Source of the DNA: Streptomyces virginiae
GTDB lineage: Bacteria; Actinomycetota; Actinomycetes; Streptomycetales; Streptomycetaceae
Assembly: GCF_000720455.1 (NCBI RefSeq)
Contig: NZ_JOAK01000007.1
Coordinates: 62,001-126,000, forward strand
Length of the DNA: 64,000 bases
Direction of reading: 5' to 3'
Shown: positions 1 through 9,292 of the stretch, piece after piece
Position numbering within the stretch: position 1 is the first letter of the stretch
Layout: each line of letters starts with the position of its first letter
Notes under the pieces: model-generated
Told to the model about the DNA's origin: nothing
The model's input: the letters and a program-made list of their open reading frames with translations, nothing else
Databases searched by the model: none
Translations under genes and position numbers: made by a program

Positions 1-450
1 GTCGGCGCCGACGCCGCCGTCCAGAAGGCCAGCGACGACGGGGAGCCCGGCGGCACCGCCGGGGTGCCCATGCTGCAGATGCTCATGCGCCGGGACGTCC
101 GCTACGCCGTGGCCGTCGTCACCCGCTACTACGGCGGCGTGAAGCTCGGCGCCGGCGGGTTGATCCGCGCCTACGGCGGCGTCGTCGGCGAGGCCCTCGA
201 CGAACTCGGCACCGTCACCCGGCGGCGCTACCGGCTGGCCACCGTCACCGTCGACCACCAGCGCGCCGGCAAGACGCAGAACGACCTGCGCTCCACCGGC
301 CGGACCGTGGTGGACCTGCGCTACGGGACCGCCGTGGAGATCGAGGTCGCCCTCCCCGAGGCGGATCTGCCCGCCTTCGAGGCCTGGCTCGCCGACAGCA
401 CGGCCGGTACGGCCCGTCTCACCCTGGGCGGGGAGACGTACGCGCCCTGA
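1..450 (+). CDS. YigZ/IMPACT family protein, 5' end missing
   Basis: The frame is open from base 1 to the TGA at 448-450, so the N-terminus lies outside the window. About 149 C-terminal residues are visible. The motif [14 protein letters not shown] followed by [18 protein letters not shown] is characteristic of the YigZ/UPF0029 (IMPACT) family, and the C-terminal part matches the small DUF1949-like domain. The family is widespread and its bacterial role is unclear; ribosome or nucleic-acid binding has been suggested from structure. It ends about 85 bases before sbcD on the same strand, with a TAGCGT-like hexamer (469-474) that could start sbcD transcription. The identification is secure; the function is not. 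Confidence 0.9.
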   Translation, partial: VGADAAVQKASDDGEPGGTAGVPMLQMLMRRDVRYAVAVVTRYYGGVKLGAGGLIRAYGGVVGEALDELGTVTRRRYRLATVTVDHQRAGKTQNDLRSTGRTVVDLRYGTAVEIEVALPEADLPAFEAWLADSTAGTARLTLGGETYAP

Positions 451-535
451 ACGCCCCCGGGGACGGGTTAGCGTAGTGGGGTCCAGCGAGCGGGAGACGA
501 CCAGGGGGAGACGGCATGTGCGGCGGGGCCGGCGA

Positions 536-1705
536 GTGAAGTTCCTGCACACCTCCGACTGGCACCTCGGCCGGGCCTTCCACCGGGTGAACCTGCTCGG
601 CGCCCAGGCCGCCTTCGTGGACCACCTCGTCGACACGGTCCGCACTCACGAGGTCGACGCCGTCCTCGTCGCCGGCGACGTCTACGACCGCGCCGTGCCC
701 CCGCTGCCCGCCGTCGAGCTGTACGACCGGGCCCTGCACCGGCTCGCCGAGCTCGGCGTGCCCACCGTCATGATCTCCGGCAACCACGACTCCGCGCGCC
801 GGCTCGGGGTCGGAGCCGGGCTGATCGGCCGCGCCGGGATCCACCTGCGGACCGACCCGGCCGGCTGCGCCGACCCCGTCGTACTGGCCGACGTACACGG
901 TGACGTGGCGCTCTACGGGCTGCCGTACCTGGAGCCGGCCCTGGTCAAGGACGAGTTCAGCACGCGGAAGGTCAGCCACGAGGCGGTCCTGGGCGCGGCC
1001 ATGGACCGGATCCGGGCCGACCTCGCCACCCGCCCGCCCGGCACCCGCTCCGTCGTCCTGGCACACGCCTTCGTCACCGGCGGGCAGGCCAGCGACAGCG
1101 AGCGCGACATCAGCGTCGGCGGCGTCGAAGCGGTGCCCGCCTCCGTCTTCGACGGGGTGGACTACACCGCCCTCGGCCACCTCCACGGCTGCCAGACGAT
1201 CAACGAACGCGTCCGCTACTCCGGTTCCCCTCTCGCCTACTCCTTCTCCGAGGCCGACCACCGCAAGACCATGTGGCTGATCGAACTGGGCGCGGGAGGA
1301 GAGATCAGCGGCGCCGAGCGCATCGACACCCCCGTGCCGCGCCCCCTCGCGAGGCTGCGCGGACGCATCGACGACCTCCTCGACGACCCCGCGTACGCCG
1401 TGCACGAGGGCGCCTGGGTGGAGGCCACCCTCACCGATCCGGTCCGCCCCGACGACCCCATGGCCCGCCTCGCCACCCGTTTCCCGCACACCCTCACCCT
1501 CGCCTTCGACCCCGAGGGCCGCCGGGAGGAGACCGGCGCCTCCTACGCCCAGCGCCTGCGCGGCCGCACCGACCAGCAGATCGCCGAGGACTTCGTCGCC
1601 CACGTACGCGGCGGCGGCCACCCCGACGAGGCCGAACGGGCCGTCCTCCAGGGCGCCTTCGACGACGTCCGAGCCGACGACAGCTGCCGGGAGACCCACC
1701 GATGA
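536..1705 (+). CDS. sbcD: Exonuclease subunit SbcD
   Basis: Mre11-type nuclease subunit of the SbcCD complex, which cleaves DNA hairpins and processes double-strand ends. The phosphoesterase motifs are visible in order: HTSDWHLGR near the start, GDVYDRAVP, SGNHDS, and GHLHG near residue 230; these hold the two Mn ions. Length is about 389 residues, normal for the family. I placed the start at GTG 536 by homology (VKFLHTSDWHLG). An in-frame GTG at 518 has the better Shine-Dalgarno (AGGGGGAG at 503-510) and would add six Arg-rich residues. A 7-codon out-of-frame ATG mini-ORF (516-539) ends in TGA overlapping the 536 GTG. The gene overlaps sbcC by ATGA, so the two are translationally coupled. 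Confidence 0.93.
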   Translation: MKFLHTSDWHLGRAFHRVNLLGAQAAFVDHLVDTVRTHEVDAVLVAGDVYDRAVPPLPAVELYDRALHRLAELGVPTVMISGNHDSARRLGVGAGLIGRAGIHLRTDPAGCADPVVLADVHGDVALYGLPYLEPALVKDEFSTRKVSHEAVLGAAMDRIRADLATRPPGTRSVVLAHAFVTGGQASDSERDISVGGVEAVPASVFDGVDYTALGHLHGCQTINERVRYSGSPLAYSFSEADHRKTMWLIELGAGGEISGAERIDTPVPRPLARLRGRIDDLLDDPAYAVHEGAWVEATLTDPVRPDDPMARLATRFPHTLTLAFDPEGRREETGASYAQRLRGRTDQQIAEDFVAHVRGGGHPDEAERAVLQGAFDDVRADDSCRETHR

Positions 1706-4700
1706 GGCTGCACAGGCTGGCCGTCACCGCCTTCGGACCGTTCGCCGAGCCCCAGGAGATCGACTTCGACGCCCTGTCCGGCGCCGGGATCTTCCTGCTG
1801 CACGGCCCCACGGGCGCGGGGAAGACCTCCGTGCTCGACGCCGTCTGCTACGCCCTCTACGGATCCGTGCCCGGCCCCCGCCAGGCCCCCGGCACCAGCC
1901 TGCGCAGCGACCACGCCACCGCCGGCACCGCCACCGAGGTCACCCTCGAACTCACCGCGGGCGGCCGCCGCCTGGAGATCACCCGGCGCCCCGAGCAGGA
2001 GCGTCCCAAGAAGCGGGGCACGGGCACCACCAAGGACAAGGCGCAGAGCTGGCTGCGCGAGCACACAGGCGAGGGCTGGGCGGCCCTCAGCCGCTCCCAC
2101 CAGGAGATCGGCGAGGAGATCGAGCAGCTGCTCGGCATGAGCCGTGAGCAGTTCTGCCAGGTCGTACTGTTGCCGCAGGGGGAGTTCGCGCGGTTCCTGC
2201 GCGCCGACGAGGCGGCCCGCGGCCGGCTCCTCGGCCGGCTCTTCGACACCCGCCGCTTCGCCGCCGTCGAGACCCTGCTCGGCGAACGGCGCCGGGCCGC
2301 CGAGGCCAGGGTCCGGGCCGGCGACGAGAAGGTGCTGCACACCGCCCAGCGGCTCGCCCAGGCCGCCGGGGACAGCGCCGACCTGCGGGCCTGGCCGCTG
2401 CCCGGACACCAGCCGGGAGATCCCGGGCTGGCCGGAGCGGTCCGCGCCTGGGCGGCCGTCGCCCGCTGCTCCGCCCGCGAACGGCTCGACGTCGCCGAAT
2501 ACGCCCTCGCCGCCGTCGAGAGCCGGCACGCTGCCGCCCGCCGGGCCGCCGAGGACGCGCGGGAACTCGACCGGCTCCAGCGCCGGCACGCGGAGACCGC
2601 CCGCCGGGCCGCCCTGCTCGCCGAGGCGGAGCCCGAACGCGAGCGGGTGCGCGGCCTGCTGGACGGGGCCCGGCGGGGAGCCCTGGTGGCCCCCGCCCTG
2701 GAGCTGCGCGGCGCGGCCTCCGCGGCCCACCTCGCCGCCGCGCACGCCGAGACGGCGGCGCGGGCGGAACTGCCGCCCCCGCTGCGGGAGGCGGGCACCG
2801 AGCAGCTGGCCGCCGTCGAGCAGCGGCTGCGCGAGGAACTCGGCGCGCTCGGCGCCGCCCACCGCGCCGAGCAGCGCAGCGCCGAGATCGGCCGCGAACG
2901 GGCCGACCTGGAACGGGAGTCCCGGGCCGCCGAGGAGCAGCACCAGGAGGCCGCCGAATGGCTGGGGCGCTGGGACGACACCCGGACCGCCCTCCAGGAG
3001 CGGGTGGACGCCGCCCAGCAGGCCGCCACCCTGGCCGAGCAGCTCGCGGGCAGGCTGGAACCGGCCCGGATGAACCTGAACGCCGCCCGCAGGCGGGACG
3101 AGTTCGCCGCCGACGCCGAGCGCGCCGAGGGCGAACTGCTCGACCTGCGCGGGGAGTCGGCCGCCGCGCGCGAACGCTGGCTGGAGCTCAAGGAGGCCCG
3201 GCTGCGCGGCATCGCCGCCGAACTCGCCGAAGCCCTGGTGGCCGGAGAGGCCTGCACGGTGTGCGGATCCGCGGAGCACCCGGCTCCGGCCCGCCCCGCC
3301 CCCGGACACGTCGACCGGGCCGCCGAGGACGCCGCGCACGCCGCCTTCGAAGAGGCCGAGCAGGCCCGGGCCGCCGTCGAGCGCCGGCTCGCCGTCGCCC
3401 GGGAGGCCCGCGCCGAGGCCGCGTCCGCCGTGGGGGAGTCCACCACCGCCGAACTCCTGGCCCTGACCACCGACCTGACCACCCGGCACGCCGCCGCCCA
3501 CGCCGCGGCCGCCGGCCTGCACGCCGCGCGGGAGCAGCTCGCCCGGGCCGAGCGGGAACACGCCGCGCGCAGCGCCGACCGGCTCGACGCCGAGACCCGG
3601 GCCGCCGCGCGGGCTTCCCGCCGTGAGGCCCTGGACCGGGAACAGGCCTCGCTGGAGGCCGAACTCGCCCTCGTACGGCGGGACGCGCCCACCGTCGCGG
3701 CCCGCGCCCGGACCCTGGAGGACCGGGTCAGGATGGTCGCCGGCGCCGCCGCCTGCCTGCGCCGCGCCGAGACGGCCGCCGCCCGGCTCAAGGAGGCCGA
3801 CGACCAGCTCGCCGACGCCGCCTTCAGGGCGGGCTTCGACACCATCGAGGCCGCCGCCGACGCCGTTCTCCCCGAGTACGAACGCACCGCGCTCCAGCAC
3901 CGGACGGACGCCTGGCAGGCGGAGGAGGCCCTCCTGGCGGACCGCCTCGGCGAGACCGACGCCGCCGAGGCCGCGGCACTGCCCCCGGCCGCGCCGGACA
4001 CCGCCGAGGCGTACGCGGTCCAGGCCGCGGCGAAGCTCCGTACGGCGGCCTCCGCCTGTGACGCGGCCCGGGTCCGCTGCGCCGAACTGGACCGGCTCTC
4101 CCGGCAGACGGAGCAGGAACTGCGCGCGCTCGGCCCGCTGCGCGAGGCCTACGACCGGGTGGCCCGGCTGGCCGGACTGACCGCGGGCACCTCCGCCGAC
4201 AACGAGCGCAAGATGCGCCTGGAGGCCTACGTCTTGGCCGCCCGCCTGGAGCAGGTGGCCGCCGCCGCGACGGTACGGCTGCTGCGCATGTCCGGCGGCC
4301 GCTACACCCTGGTGCACTCCGATGCGAGGGCGAGCGGACGGGGGCGTTCCGGCCTGGGGCTGCACGTGGTCGACGCGTGGACCGGCATCGAGCGGGACAC
4401 CGCGACCCTTTCGGGCGGCGAGACCTTCTTCGCCTCGCTCGCCCTCGCACTGGGCCTCGCCGACGTGGTCACCGACGAGGCGGGCGGCACGCGCCTGGAC
4501 ACCCTCTTCATCGACGAGGGCTTCGGCAGCCTCGACGACCAGGCACTGGACGAGGTGCTCGACGTCCTGGACTCACTGCGCGAGCGGGACCGCAGCGTCG
4601 GCATCGTCAGTCACGTCGCCGACCTGCGGACCCGGGTCCAGGCCCAGCTGGAGATCGTCAAGCAGCGCGGCGGCTCCGTCGTGCGCCACCGGACGGCGTC

Positions 4701-4713
4701 GCTCACGGACTGA
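1702..4713 (+). CDS. sbcC: Exonuclease subunit SbcC (SMC-like ATPase)
   Basis: Rad50-type ATPase partner of SbcD, 1003 residues. The N-terminal half-ATPase has Walker A GPTGAGKTSVLDA near residue 36. Long Ala/Glu/Arg-rich coiled coils follow on both sides of a zinc hook, CTVCGSAEHP, with Cys at about 518 and 521, very near the middle as expected. The C-terminal half has the ABC signature LSGGETFF and Walker B DTLFIDEGFGSLD. The ATG lies inside the end of sbcD (ATGA overlap at 1702-1705). The 3' end overlaps the convergent Lrp-type gene by 11 bases, so no room is left for a terminator between them. Confidence 0.95.
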   Translation: MRLHRLAVTAFGPFAEPQEIDFDALSGAGIFLLHGPTGAGKTSVLDAVCYALYGSVPGPRQAPGTSLRSDHATAGTATEVTLELTAGGRRLEITRRPEQERPKKRGTGTTKDKAQSWLREHTGEGWAALSRSHQEIGEEIEQLLGMSREQFCQVVLLPQGEFARFLRADEAARGRLLGRLFDTRRFAAVETLLGERRRAAEARVRAGDEKVLHTAQRLAQAAGDSADLRAWPLPGHQPGDPGLAGAVRAWAAVARCSARERLDVAEYALAAVESRHAAARRAAEDARELDRLQRRHAETARRAALLAEAEPERERVRGLLDGARRGALVAPALELRGAASAAHLAAAHAETAARAELPPPLREAGTEQLAAVEQRLREELGALGAAHRAEQRSAEIGRERADLERESRAAEEQHQEAAEWLGRWDDTRTALQERVDAAQQAATLAEQLAGRLEPARMNLNAARRRDEFAADAERAEGELLDLRGESAAARERWLELKEARLRGIAAELAEALVAGEACTVCGSAEHPAPARPAPGHVDRAAEDAAHAAFEEAEQARAAVERRLAVAREARAEAASAVGESTTAELLALTTDLTTRHAAAHAAAAGLHAAREQLARAEREHAARSADRLDAETRAAARASRREALDREQASLEAELALVRRDAPTVAARARTLEDRVRMVAGAAACLRRAETAAARLKEADDQLADAAFRAGFDTIEAAADAVLPEYERTALQHRTDAWQAEEALLADRLGETDAAEAAALPPAAPDTAEAYAVQAAAKLRTAASACDAARVRCAELDRLSRQTEQELRALGPLREAYDRVARLAGLTAGTSADNERKMRLEAYVLAARLEQVAAAATVRLLRMSGGRYTLVHSDARASGRGRSGLGLHVVDAWTGIERDTATLSGGETFFASLALALGLADVVTDEAGGTRLDTLFIDEGFGSLDDQALDEVLDVLDSLRERDRSVGIVSHVADLRTRVQAQLEIVKQRGGSVVRHRTASLTD

Positions 4714-5149
4714 GCGGGCGGCGGGGCAGCGGCGAGGAGTAGACGATGCTCGTCGTCACCGAGCCGAGCCCCGCGATCCGGCCGGTGACCTCCTCCAGAT
4801 GTCCCATCGAGCGCGTCGCGACCTTGAGCACGAAGCAGTCGTCGCCCGTGACGTGATGCGCCTCCAGGATCTCCGGGGTGGCCTCCAGGAAGTCGCGGAA
4901 CGGCTTGTAGTTGCCGTGCGGATAGCGCAGCCGTACCAGGGCGAGGATCGATTTGCCGAGCTTCTCCGGGTCCACCACGGCCGTGTACCCGGTGATCACC
5001 CCTGCCTCCTCCAGCCTGCGCACCCGCTCGGTGACGGCGCTCGCGGACATGGACACGGAGCGGGCGAGTTCGGTGAAGCTGGCGCGGCCGTCCCGCTGGA
5101 GTGCTTCGAGGATCCGCCAGTCGGTGGCGTCAGGGGAATAGTCGGTCAT
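4703..5149 (-). CDS. Lrp/AsnC family transcriptional regulator
   Basis: A 148-residue protein with the Lrp plan: an N-terminal winged HTH (residues 5-60, DATDWRILEALQRDGRASF then ELARSVSMSASAVTERVRRL) and a C-terminal RAM/AsnC effector domain (ALVRLRYPHG, HHVTGDDCFVLKV). Members bind amino acids or related small molecules and act as dimers or octamers. It is divergent from the rhodanese gene 94 bases away, which is its most likely target and gives a sulfur or cysteine ligand some plausibility; that link is inference. It runs convergently into sbcC with an 11-base overlap. Start chosen at the ATG giving MTDYSPDATDW. Confidence 0.9.
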   Translation of the reverse strand: MTDYSPDATDWRILEALQRDGRASFTELARSVSMSASAVTERVRRLEEAGVITGYTAVVDPEKLGKSILALVRLRYPHGNYKPFRDFLEATPEILEAHHVTGDDCFVLKVATRSMGHLEEVTGRIAGLGSVTTSIVYSSPLPRRPLSP

Positions 5150-5230
5150 GGGGCAGGTCTAGCAGGGGATTCCCCGGTGGGCCAAGGCGAAGGCCGGGGA
5201 AAGTCACTTCCGAGGAAGATCAACAGATCG

Positions 5231-5243
5231 TAGATTTCCAGTC
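5231..5243 (+). promoter_or_regulatory. -10 hexamer of an apparently leaderless rhodanese transcript
   Basis: TAGATT at 5231-5236 lies only 7 bases before the ATG at 5244, and no Shine-Dalgarno sequence precedes that ATG. This spacing puts the transcription start at or near the A of the ATG, the usual layout of Streptomyces leaderless genes. No good -35 is visible. An Lrp operator in the 5150-5243 gap is expected from context but I do not see a clear one. Confidence 0.45.
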
Positions 5244-5759
5244 ATGACAACGACGCAGAACGCCTCCTCCGTCCCCGCCACCGCCAACCCCGTGCTCCGG
5301 GTGCCCCCGGCCTCCCCGGCCGCGGCCGCCGCGTACTTCGCCGCCAGCCTGGCCTTCCACGCCGACGTCTCGGACGTCGCGAGCGCCTTCAAGGCCCACC
5401 GCGAGTCGGGCGCCGAGCTGGGTTTCCAGCTCGTCGACTCCCGCTCCACGCCCTCCTGGGACCAGGCGCACGTGCCCGGCGCGGTCCACCTGCCCACCGC
5501 GCTCATCCCCGAGCAGGCCGAGCGGCTCCTGGACAAGAACGTCCCCGTGGTGACGTACTGCTGGGGCCCCGGCTGCAACGGCGCCACCCGGTCCGCCCTC
5601 GCCCTCGCCGAACTCGGCTTCCAGGTCAAGGAGATGCTCGGCGGCATCGAGTACTGGATCCGCGAGGGCTTCGAGGTCGAGACCTGGCAGGGCACGCAGC
5701 AGCGCGGCGAGGCCGACCCGCTGACCGCGCCGACCGACTCGGACGACTGCGGCTGCTGA
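5244..5759 (+). CDS. Rhodanese-like domain protein
   Basis: A 171-residue single rhodanese-type sulfurtransferase domain preceded by about 45 residues. The CH2-type segment (LVDSRSTPSWDQAHVPGAVHLP) and the active-site loop YCWGPGCNGATRSA are clear. The second Cys of that loop is the likely persulfide carrier, and the loop form is the one found in a GIEYW-containing subfamily (GGIEYWIREGFEVET here). It ends in a C-terminal DDCGC, which adds two more cysteines. Such proteins transfer sulfane sulfur in the cytoplasm; the acceptor is unknown. It is divergent from an Lrp-type regulator and followed by a strong hairpin at 5775-5817, so it is probably monocistronic. Confidence 0.9.
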   Translation: MTTTQNASSVPATANPVLRVPPASPAAAAAYFAASLAFHADVSDVASAFKAHRESGAELGFQLVDSRSTPSWDQAHVPGAVHLPTALIPEQAERLLDKNVPVVTYCWGPGCNGATRSALALAELGFQVKEMLGGIEYWIREGFEVETWQGTQQRGEADPLTAPTDSDDCGC

Positions 5760-5774
5760 CGTGTCCGCCCGACG

Positions 5775-5817
5775 CGGACGGGCCGCCCACTCCCGGAGGA
5801 GATGAGCGGCCCGTCCG
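5775..5817 (+). terminator. Hairpin terminator after the rhodanese gene
   Basis: Perfect 12-bp inverted repeat: CGGACGGGCCGC at 5775-5786 and its complement at 5806-5817, with a 19-base loop. It begins 16 bases after the stop codon. There is no U tract, which is common for terminators in this genus. Confidence 0.7.
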
Positions 5818-5878
5818 TCGTCCGTCGCCCGCCGTAGGGCGGGCGTGCGGCCGTGAGGTGCCGTGCCGTGCTGCGCCG

Positions 5879-7582
5879 TCAGAGCTTCGACAGCTCGTCC
5901 AGCAGATCGTCCAGCCCCAGCGAACCCTGCGACAGCGCCGCCATGTGCCAGGCCTTCAGGTCGAAGGCATCGCCGTGCGCGGCGCGCGCGTTGTCCCGGC
6001 CCAGCAGCCAGGTGCGCTCGCCCAGCTTGTAGCCGATCGCCTGCCCCGGCATCGACAGGTAGCGGGTCACCTCGCTCTCCACGAACTCCGCGGGCCGGCC
6101 GCTGTGCAGGCCGAAGAACTCCTGCGCGAGGTCCACGGTCCACCTCTCGCCCGGGTGGAACGGCGAGTCCGCCGGGATCTCCAGGCCCAGGTGCATGCCG
6201 ATGTCGACGATGACCCGCGCCGCGCGCATCATCTGGCAGTCCAGGTAACCCAGGCGCTGCTCGGCGTCCTTGAGGTAGCCCAGCTCGTCCATCAGCCGCT
6301 CCGCGTACAGGGCCCAGCCCTCGCAGTTGGCGCTGACCCAGCCGACGGTGGCCTGGTAGCGCGAGAGCTGGTCCGCCACGTGCGTCCACTGCGCGAGCTG
6401 CAGGTGGTGGCCCGGAACGCCCTCGTGGTACCAGGTGGACACCAGGTCGTACACCGGGAAGCGGGTCTGGCCCATGGTGGGCAGCCAGGTGCGGCCGGGG
6501 CGGGAGAAGTCCTCCGAGGGGGAGGTGTAGTACGGGGCCGCGGCGCCGCCCGGAGGGGCGATCCGGGACTCCACCTTGCGGACCCGCTCGGCGAGTTCGA
6601 AGTGGGTGCCGTCGAGGTTCTCGATGGCCTCGTCCATGATGCCCTGGAGCCAGGCCTGGACCTCGTCCACCCCTTCGATGTGGGTGCCGTGCTCGTCCAG
6701 GTGCTTCAGGGCCTCCCAGGGGCCGGCGCCCGGGAGGATCTTGGCCGCCTCGGTCTTCATCTCGGCGAGCAGCCGGTGGTACTCCGACCAGCCGTAGGCG
6801 TAGGCCTCGTCGAGGTCCAGGTCGGTGCCGTTGAAGTACCGCGACCAGCGGGCGTACCGCTCGCGGCCCACCGTGTCCGGGCTGCCCTCGACGGCGGGGG
6901 CGTACACCGCGGTCATCCAGTCGCGCAGTTCGACGACGGCGGCGGTGGCGCCGGCGGCCGCCGCGTCCAGCTCGCTGCGCAGGGACTGCGGGCCGTTCGA
7001 GGCGAAGTCCTCGAAGAAGGCCGCGGCGGTGCCGTCCTGGCCGGCCCAGGTGGTCAGCTGGCCGATCATGGTCCCGGTGGCGCGCGGGCCGCCGTGCAGG
7101 CCGCGCTCCAGGCCGAGCCGGAGGCTCTCGCGATAGCCGGCGAAGGCGGCCGGGACGGCGCGCAGCCGCTCGGCGATCGCCGCCCAGTCCTCGTCGGTGT
7201 CGGCCGGGGTCAGGGAGAAGACCTCGCGGACGGAGTGCACGGGGCTGTGGATGTTGCTGACCGCGCGCAGGTCCTCGTCCGCCTCGTGGACCGCGAGCTC
7301 GGCGGTGAGCCGTTCGCGGAGCAGACGGCCGCAGCGCCGCTCGGCATCGGATTCGGCGCCGGGCAGCGCCTCGGCGGCGTCGAGGCGGGCGAGGGTCTCA
7401 CGGGAGAGTTCGGCGACGGCGGCGCGGCCCGCCGGGGAGAAGTCCGGGAGCTTGGCGGAGCTCTCGGCTACACCCAGGTAGGTACCGGTGATCGGGTCGA
7501 GGGCGATGAGGCCGTCGACGTAATCGTCGGCCACCTGGCGGGGCAGCCGGGGGGCGCTGCCGGTGTGGAGGGTCTCTGACAT
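5879..7582 (-). CDS. DUF885 family protein, putative metallo-hydrolase
   Basis: A 567-residue protein of the DUF885 family. The conserved HEGVPGHHLQ block, with a peptidase-like HExxxH arrangement, and NCEGWALYAERLMDELG are both present about two thirds along, and suggest a zinc-dependent hydrolase; the substrate is not known. There is no signal peptide, so it is cytoplasmic. The start is the ATG at 7582 (MSETLHTGSAPRL); the frame stays open upstream to 7702 but that extension has no family similarity. It is transcribed alone on the minus strand, convergent with the rhodanese gene. Confidence 0.85.
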   Translation of the reverse strand: MSETLHTGSAPRLPRQVADDYVDGLIALDPITGTYLGVAESSAKLPDFSPAGRAAVAELSRETLARLDAAEALPGAESDAERRCGRLLRERLTAELAVHEADEDLRAVSNIHSPVHSVREVFSLTPADTDEDWAAIAERLRAVPAAFAGYRESLRLGLERGLHGGPRATGTMIGQLTTWAGQDGTAAAFFEDFASNGPQSLRSELDAAAAGATAAVVELRDWMTAVYAPAVEGSPDTVGRERYARWSRYFNGTDLDLDEAYAYGWSEYHRLLAEMKTEAAKILPGAGPWEALKHLDEHGTHIEGVDEVQAWLQGIMDEAIENLDGTHFELAERVRKVESRIAPPGGAAAPYYTSPSEDFSRPGRTWLPTMGQTRFPVYDLVSTWYHEGVPGHHLQLAQWTHVADQLSRYQATVGWVSANCEGWALYAERLMDELGYLKDAEQRLGYLDCQMMRAARVIVDIGMHLGLEIPADSPFHPGERWTVDLAQEFFGLHSGRPAEFVESEVTRYLSMPGQAIGYKLGERTWLLGRDNARAAHGDAFDLKAWHMAALSQGSLGLDDLLDELSKL

Positions 7583-7777
7583 GCGGCCATCTTCGTATGT
7601 GAGGCGTCCTCCCGTCATCACCGATTGTCGGCAGCCTCCCGAGTTGGGCCGGAGCACGGCTGCCGGGTCCACCCCGGGGTGATCAACGGGCCCTGTGTAC
7701 AAGCGACTTCACAGTCCGGCGGGGGTGCGGTGGGCGGAGCTGCGGCCCGGAGTTTGGCCGGATCCGGACGCAGGCGA

Positions 7778-7812
7778 CCCGCTCCGGACGGGACGCCCGC
7801 GTCCGGAGCGGG
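7778..7812 (-). terminator. Hairpin terminator after the ACT-GNAT gene
   Basis: Perfect 13-bp inverted repeat, CCCGCTCCGGACG at 7778-7790 and its complement at 7800-7812, loop 9 bases, located 23 bases past the stop of the minus-strand ACT-GNAT gene. The remaining part of the 7583-7834 gap shows nothing I can name. Confidence 0.7.
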
Positions 7813-7834
7813 CCGCCTGCGGCCCGGGCGGGGC

Positions 7835-9292
7835 TCAGTGGGGACGGCGCGGAGCCTGGTGCTCGTGCGGCAGCCCGAGGGGGAGTCCGTACGGCAGCCG
7901 CGAGCCGGCGGGGGCCGCTCCCAGCCGGGCCGTGATCACCAGGGTGCCCTCCTCGATCTGGTAGTCGAGGGGGAGGCCGAGGCCGCGCATGGCGGCGACC
8001 ATGCCGGTGTTGGCGGCCTGGGTGACGGCGTACACGCTGTCGCACCCGGCCTCGACGGCCATGGCGACGAGCCGGCTGAGCAGCTCGGTGCCGATGCCGC
8101 GGCGCTGCCAGTCGTCCTCGATCAGCAGGGCGACCTCGGTCTCGTCGCCGTCCCACAGCAGGTGGCCGAGGGCGACGAGCTTCCCGGACGCGGTGGTGGC
8201 GGCGAGGGTGCGGCCGAAGCGGGGGCTGAGCAGGTGGCCGAGGTAGCGGTCGGCGTCGGCGACGGGGCCGTGGTAGCGCAGTGCGAGGGTGCGCTCGGAG
8301 CAGCGGTCGTGCATCGCGCGGGCCGCGGCCAGGTCGGATCCGTCGGCGCGGCGCACGGTGATCTCGTTGCCCTCGGGGAGGGTCAGTACGTCCTGGCTGC
8401 GCGGGACGCGCGGGCCGAGCCGGGCGTCGAGCTCGACCAGGGCGCGGGCCCGGGCGAACTCGGTCGGGGTGAAGGGCAGGTAGGGCCGCTCGATGGTGAT
8501 CGCGCCGCCCGAGGGGTCGCGCAGGCGCATGACGGTGGCCTCCAGCACGCCCTCGACCGGGGCGTCCGCACCGGAGTTGGGACGGCCGGAGAGCGTGGTC
8601 GCCGGGATCGAGTGGATGGTGCAGCGGCCGAGCAGCTGGCGCAGGGCGAGGGGGAGCTCGGCGGCGTCCAGGGCGGTACGGGTGGCCAGGCCCAGCAGTC
8701 GCGTCGGGGTGTCGACGAGGTCGTGGGCGTCGGCGCGCTCGATCCAGGTGCTGTGGCCGCCGGCCCGGGAGACGGCGCGGGTGAGGTCGGCGGAGGGGAG
8801 CTGCTGCGGGGCGCGCAGCAGGAACTCGTCCACGGTGCCGCCCTCGGGCAGCGGGTGCGTCTGGAGGGTGAGGATGTCCACGCCGTGGCGGGCGAGGGCG
8901 GTGCAGAGGACGGCCAGGGAGCCGGGCTGGTCCCGTACGGTCGTGCGCATCCGCCACAGGGCGGTGGTCGCGGTGGCGGTCGTCGTGCCCTCGGTGGCCG
9001 CGGCGCTCGCGCCGCCGGCGGCGGCAGACGGGGCCGGATCCCCGGGCGGCGGTGTGCTGGGCGGCGGCGCATGGCTGTGACGCCGCGCCCACCAGGTGTG
9101 GAAGGCCGCGGTCACCAGCAGCGCGACGGCCGAGGCGACCAGCAGGATGGGCCCCCTGGGGCCGTGCACGACGAGATTGGCGATGGCGTCGGCGACCGCG
9201 ACGGCGCAGAACAGTGCGGCGAGTTCGACGACGTCGCGGCGCCAGTGGTGACGGTGGGGACGCTGGGCGGGGGCGTGGATACGGTCAGTCAT
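7835..9292 (-). CDS. ACT-GNAT fusion acetyltransferase with N-terminal membrane segments
   Basis: A 485-residue protein with three parts. Residues 21-67 form two hydrophobic helices (VVELAALFCAVAVADAIANL and ILLVASAVALLVTAAFHTWW) joined by a short turn. After an Ala/Pro/Thr linker, residues 113-180 form an ACT-like domain (TTVRDQPGSLAVLCTALA). The C-terminal 170 residues are a GNAT acetyltransferase with the acetyl-CoA motif QRRGIGTELLSRLV. ACT-GNAT fusions in actinobacteria are known protein-lysine acetyltransferases whose activity responds to amino acids, so an amino-acid-gated acetyltransferase held at the membrane is a fair inference. Start at ATG 9292 (MTDRIHAPAQ); an in-frame ATG at 9328 is less likely. 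A hairpin follows at 7778-7812. Confidence 0.82.
   Translation of the reverse strand: MTDRIHAPAQRPHRHHWRRDVVELAALFCAVAVADAIANLVVHGPRGPILLVASAVALLVTAAFHTWWARRHSHAPPPSTPPPGDPAPSAAAGGASAAATEGTTTATATTALWRMRTTVRDQPGSLAVLCTALARHGVDILTLQTHPLPEGGTVDEFLLRAPQQLPSADLTRAVSRAGGHSTWIERADAHDLVDTPTRLLGLATRTALDAAELPLALRQLLGRCTIHSIPATTLSGRPNSGADAPVEGVLEATVMRLRDPSGGAITIERPYLPFTPTEFARARALVELDARLGPRVPRSQDVLTLPEGNEITVRRADGSDLAAARAMHDRCSERTLALRYHGPVADADRYLGHLLSPRFGRTLAATTASGKLVALGHLLWDGDETEVALLIEDDWQRRGIGTELLSRLVAMAVEAGCDSVYAVTQAANTGMVAAMRGLGLPLDYQIEEGTLVITARLGAAPAGSRLPYGLPLGLPHEHQAPRRPH

Noticed and set aside
1543..4365. A 940-codon open frame antisense to sbcC, and similar long frames opposite many genes
   Set aside because: High-GC genomes keep antisense and shifted frames open. 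The composition is Gly/Arg/Pro low-complexity and no family is recognised, while sbcC on the other strand has every expected motif.
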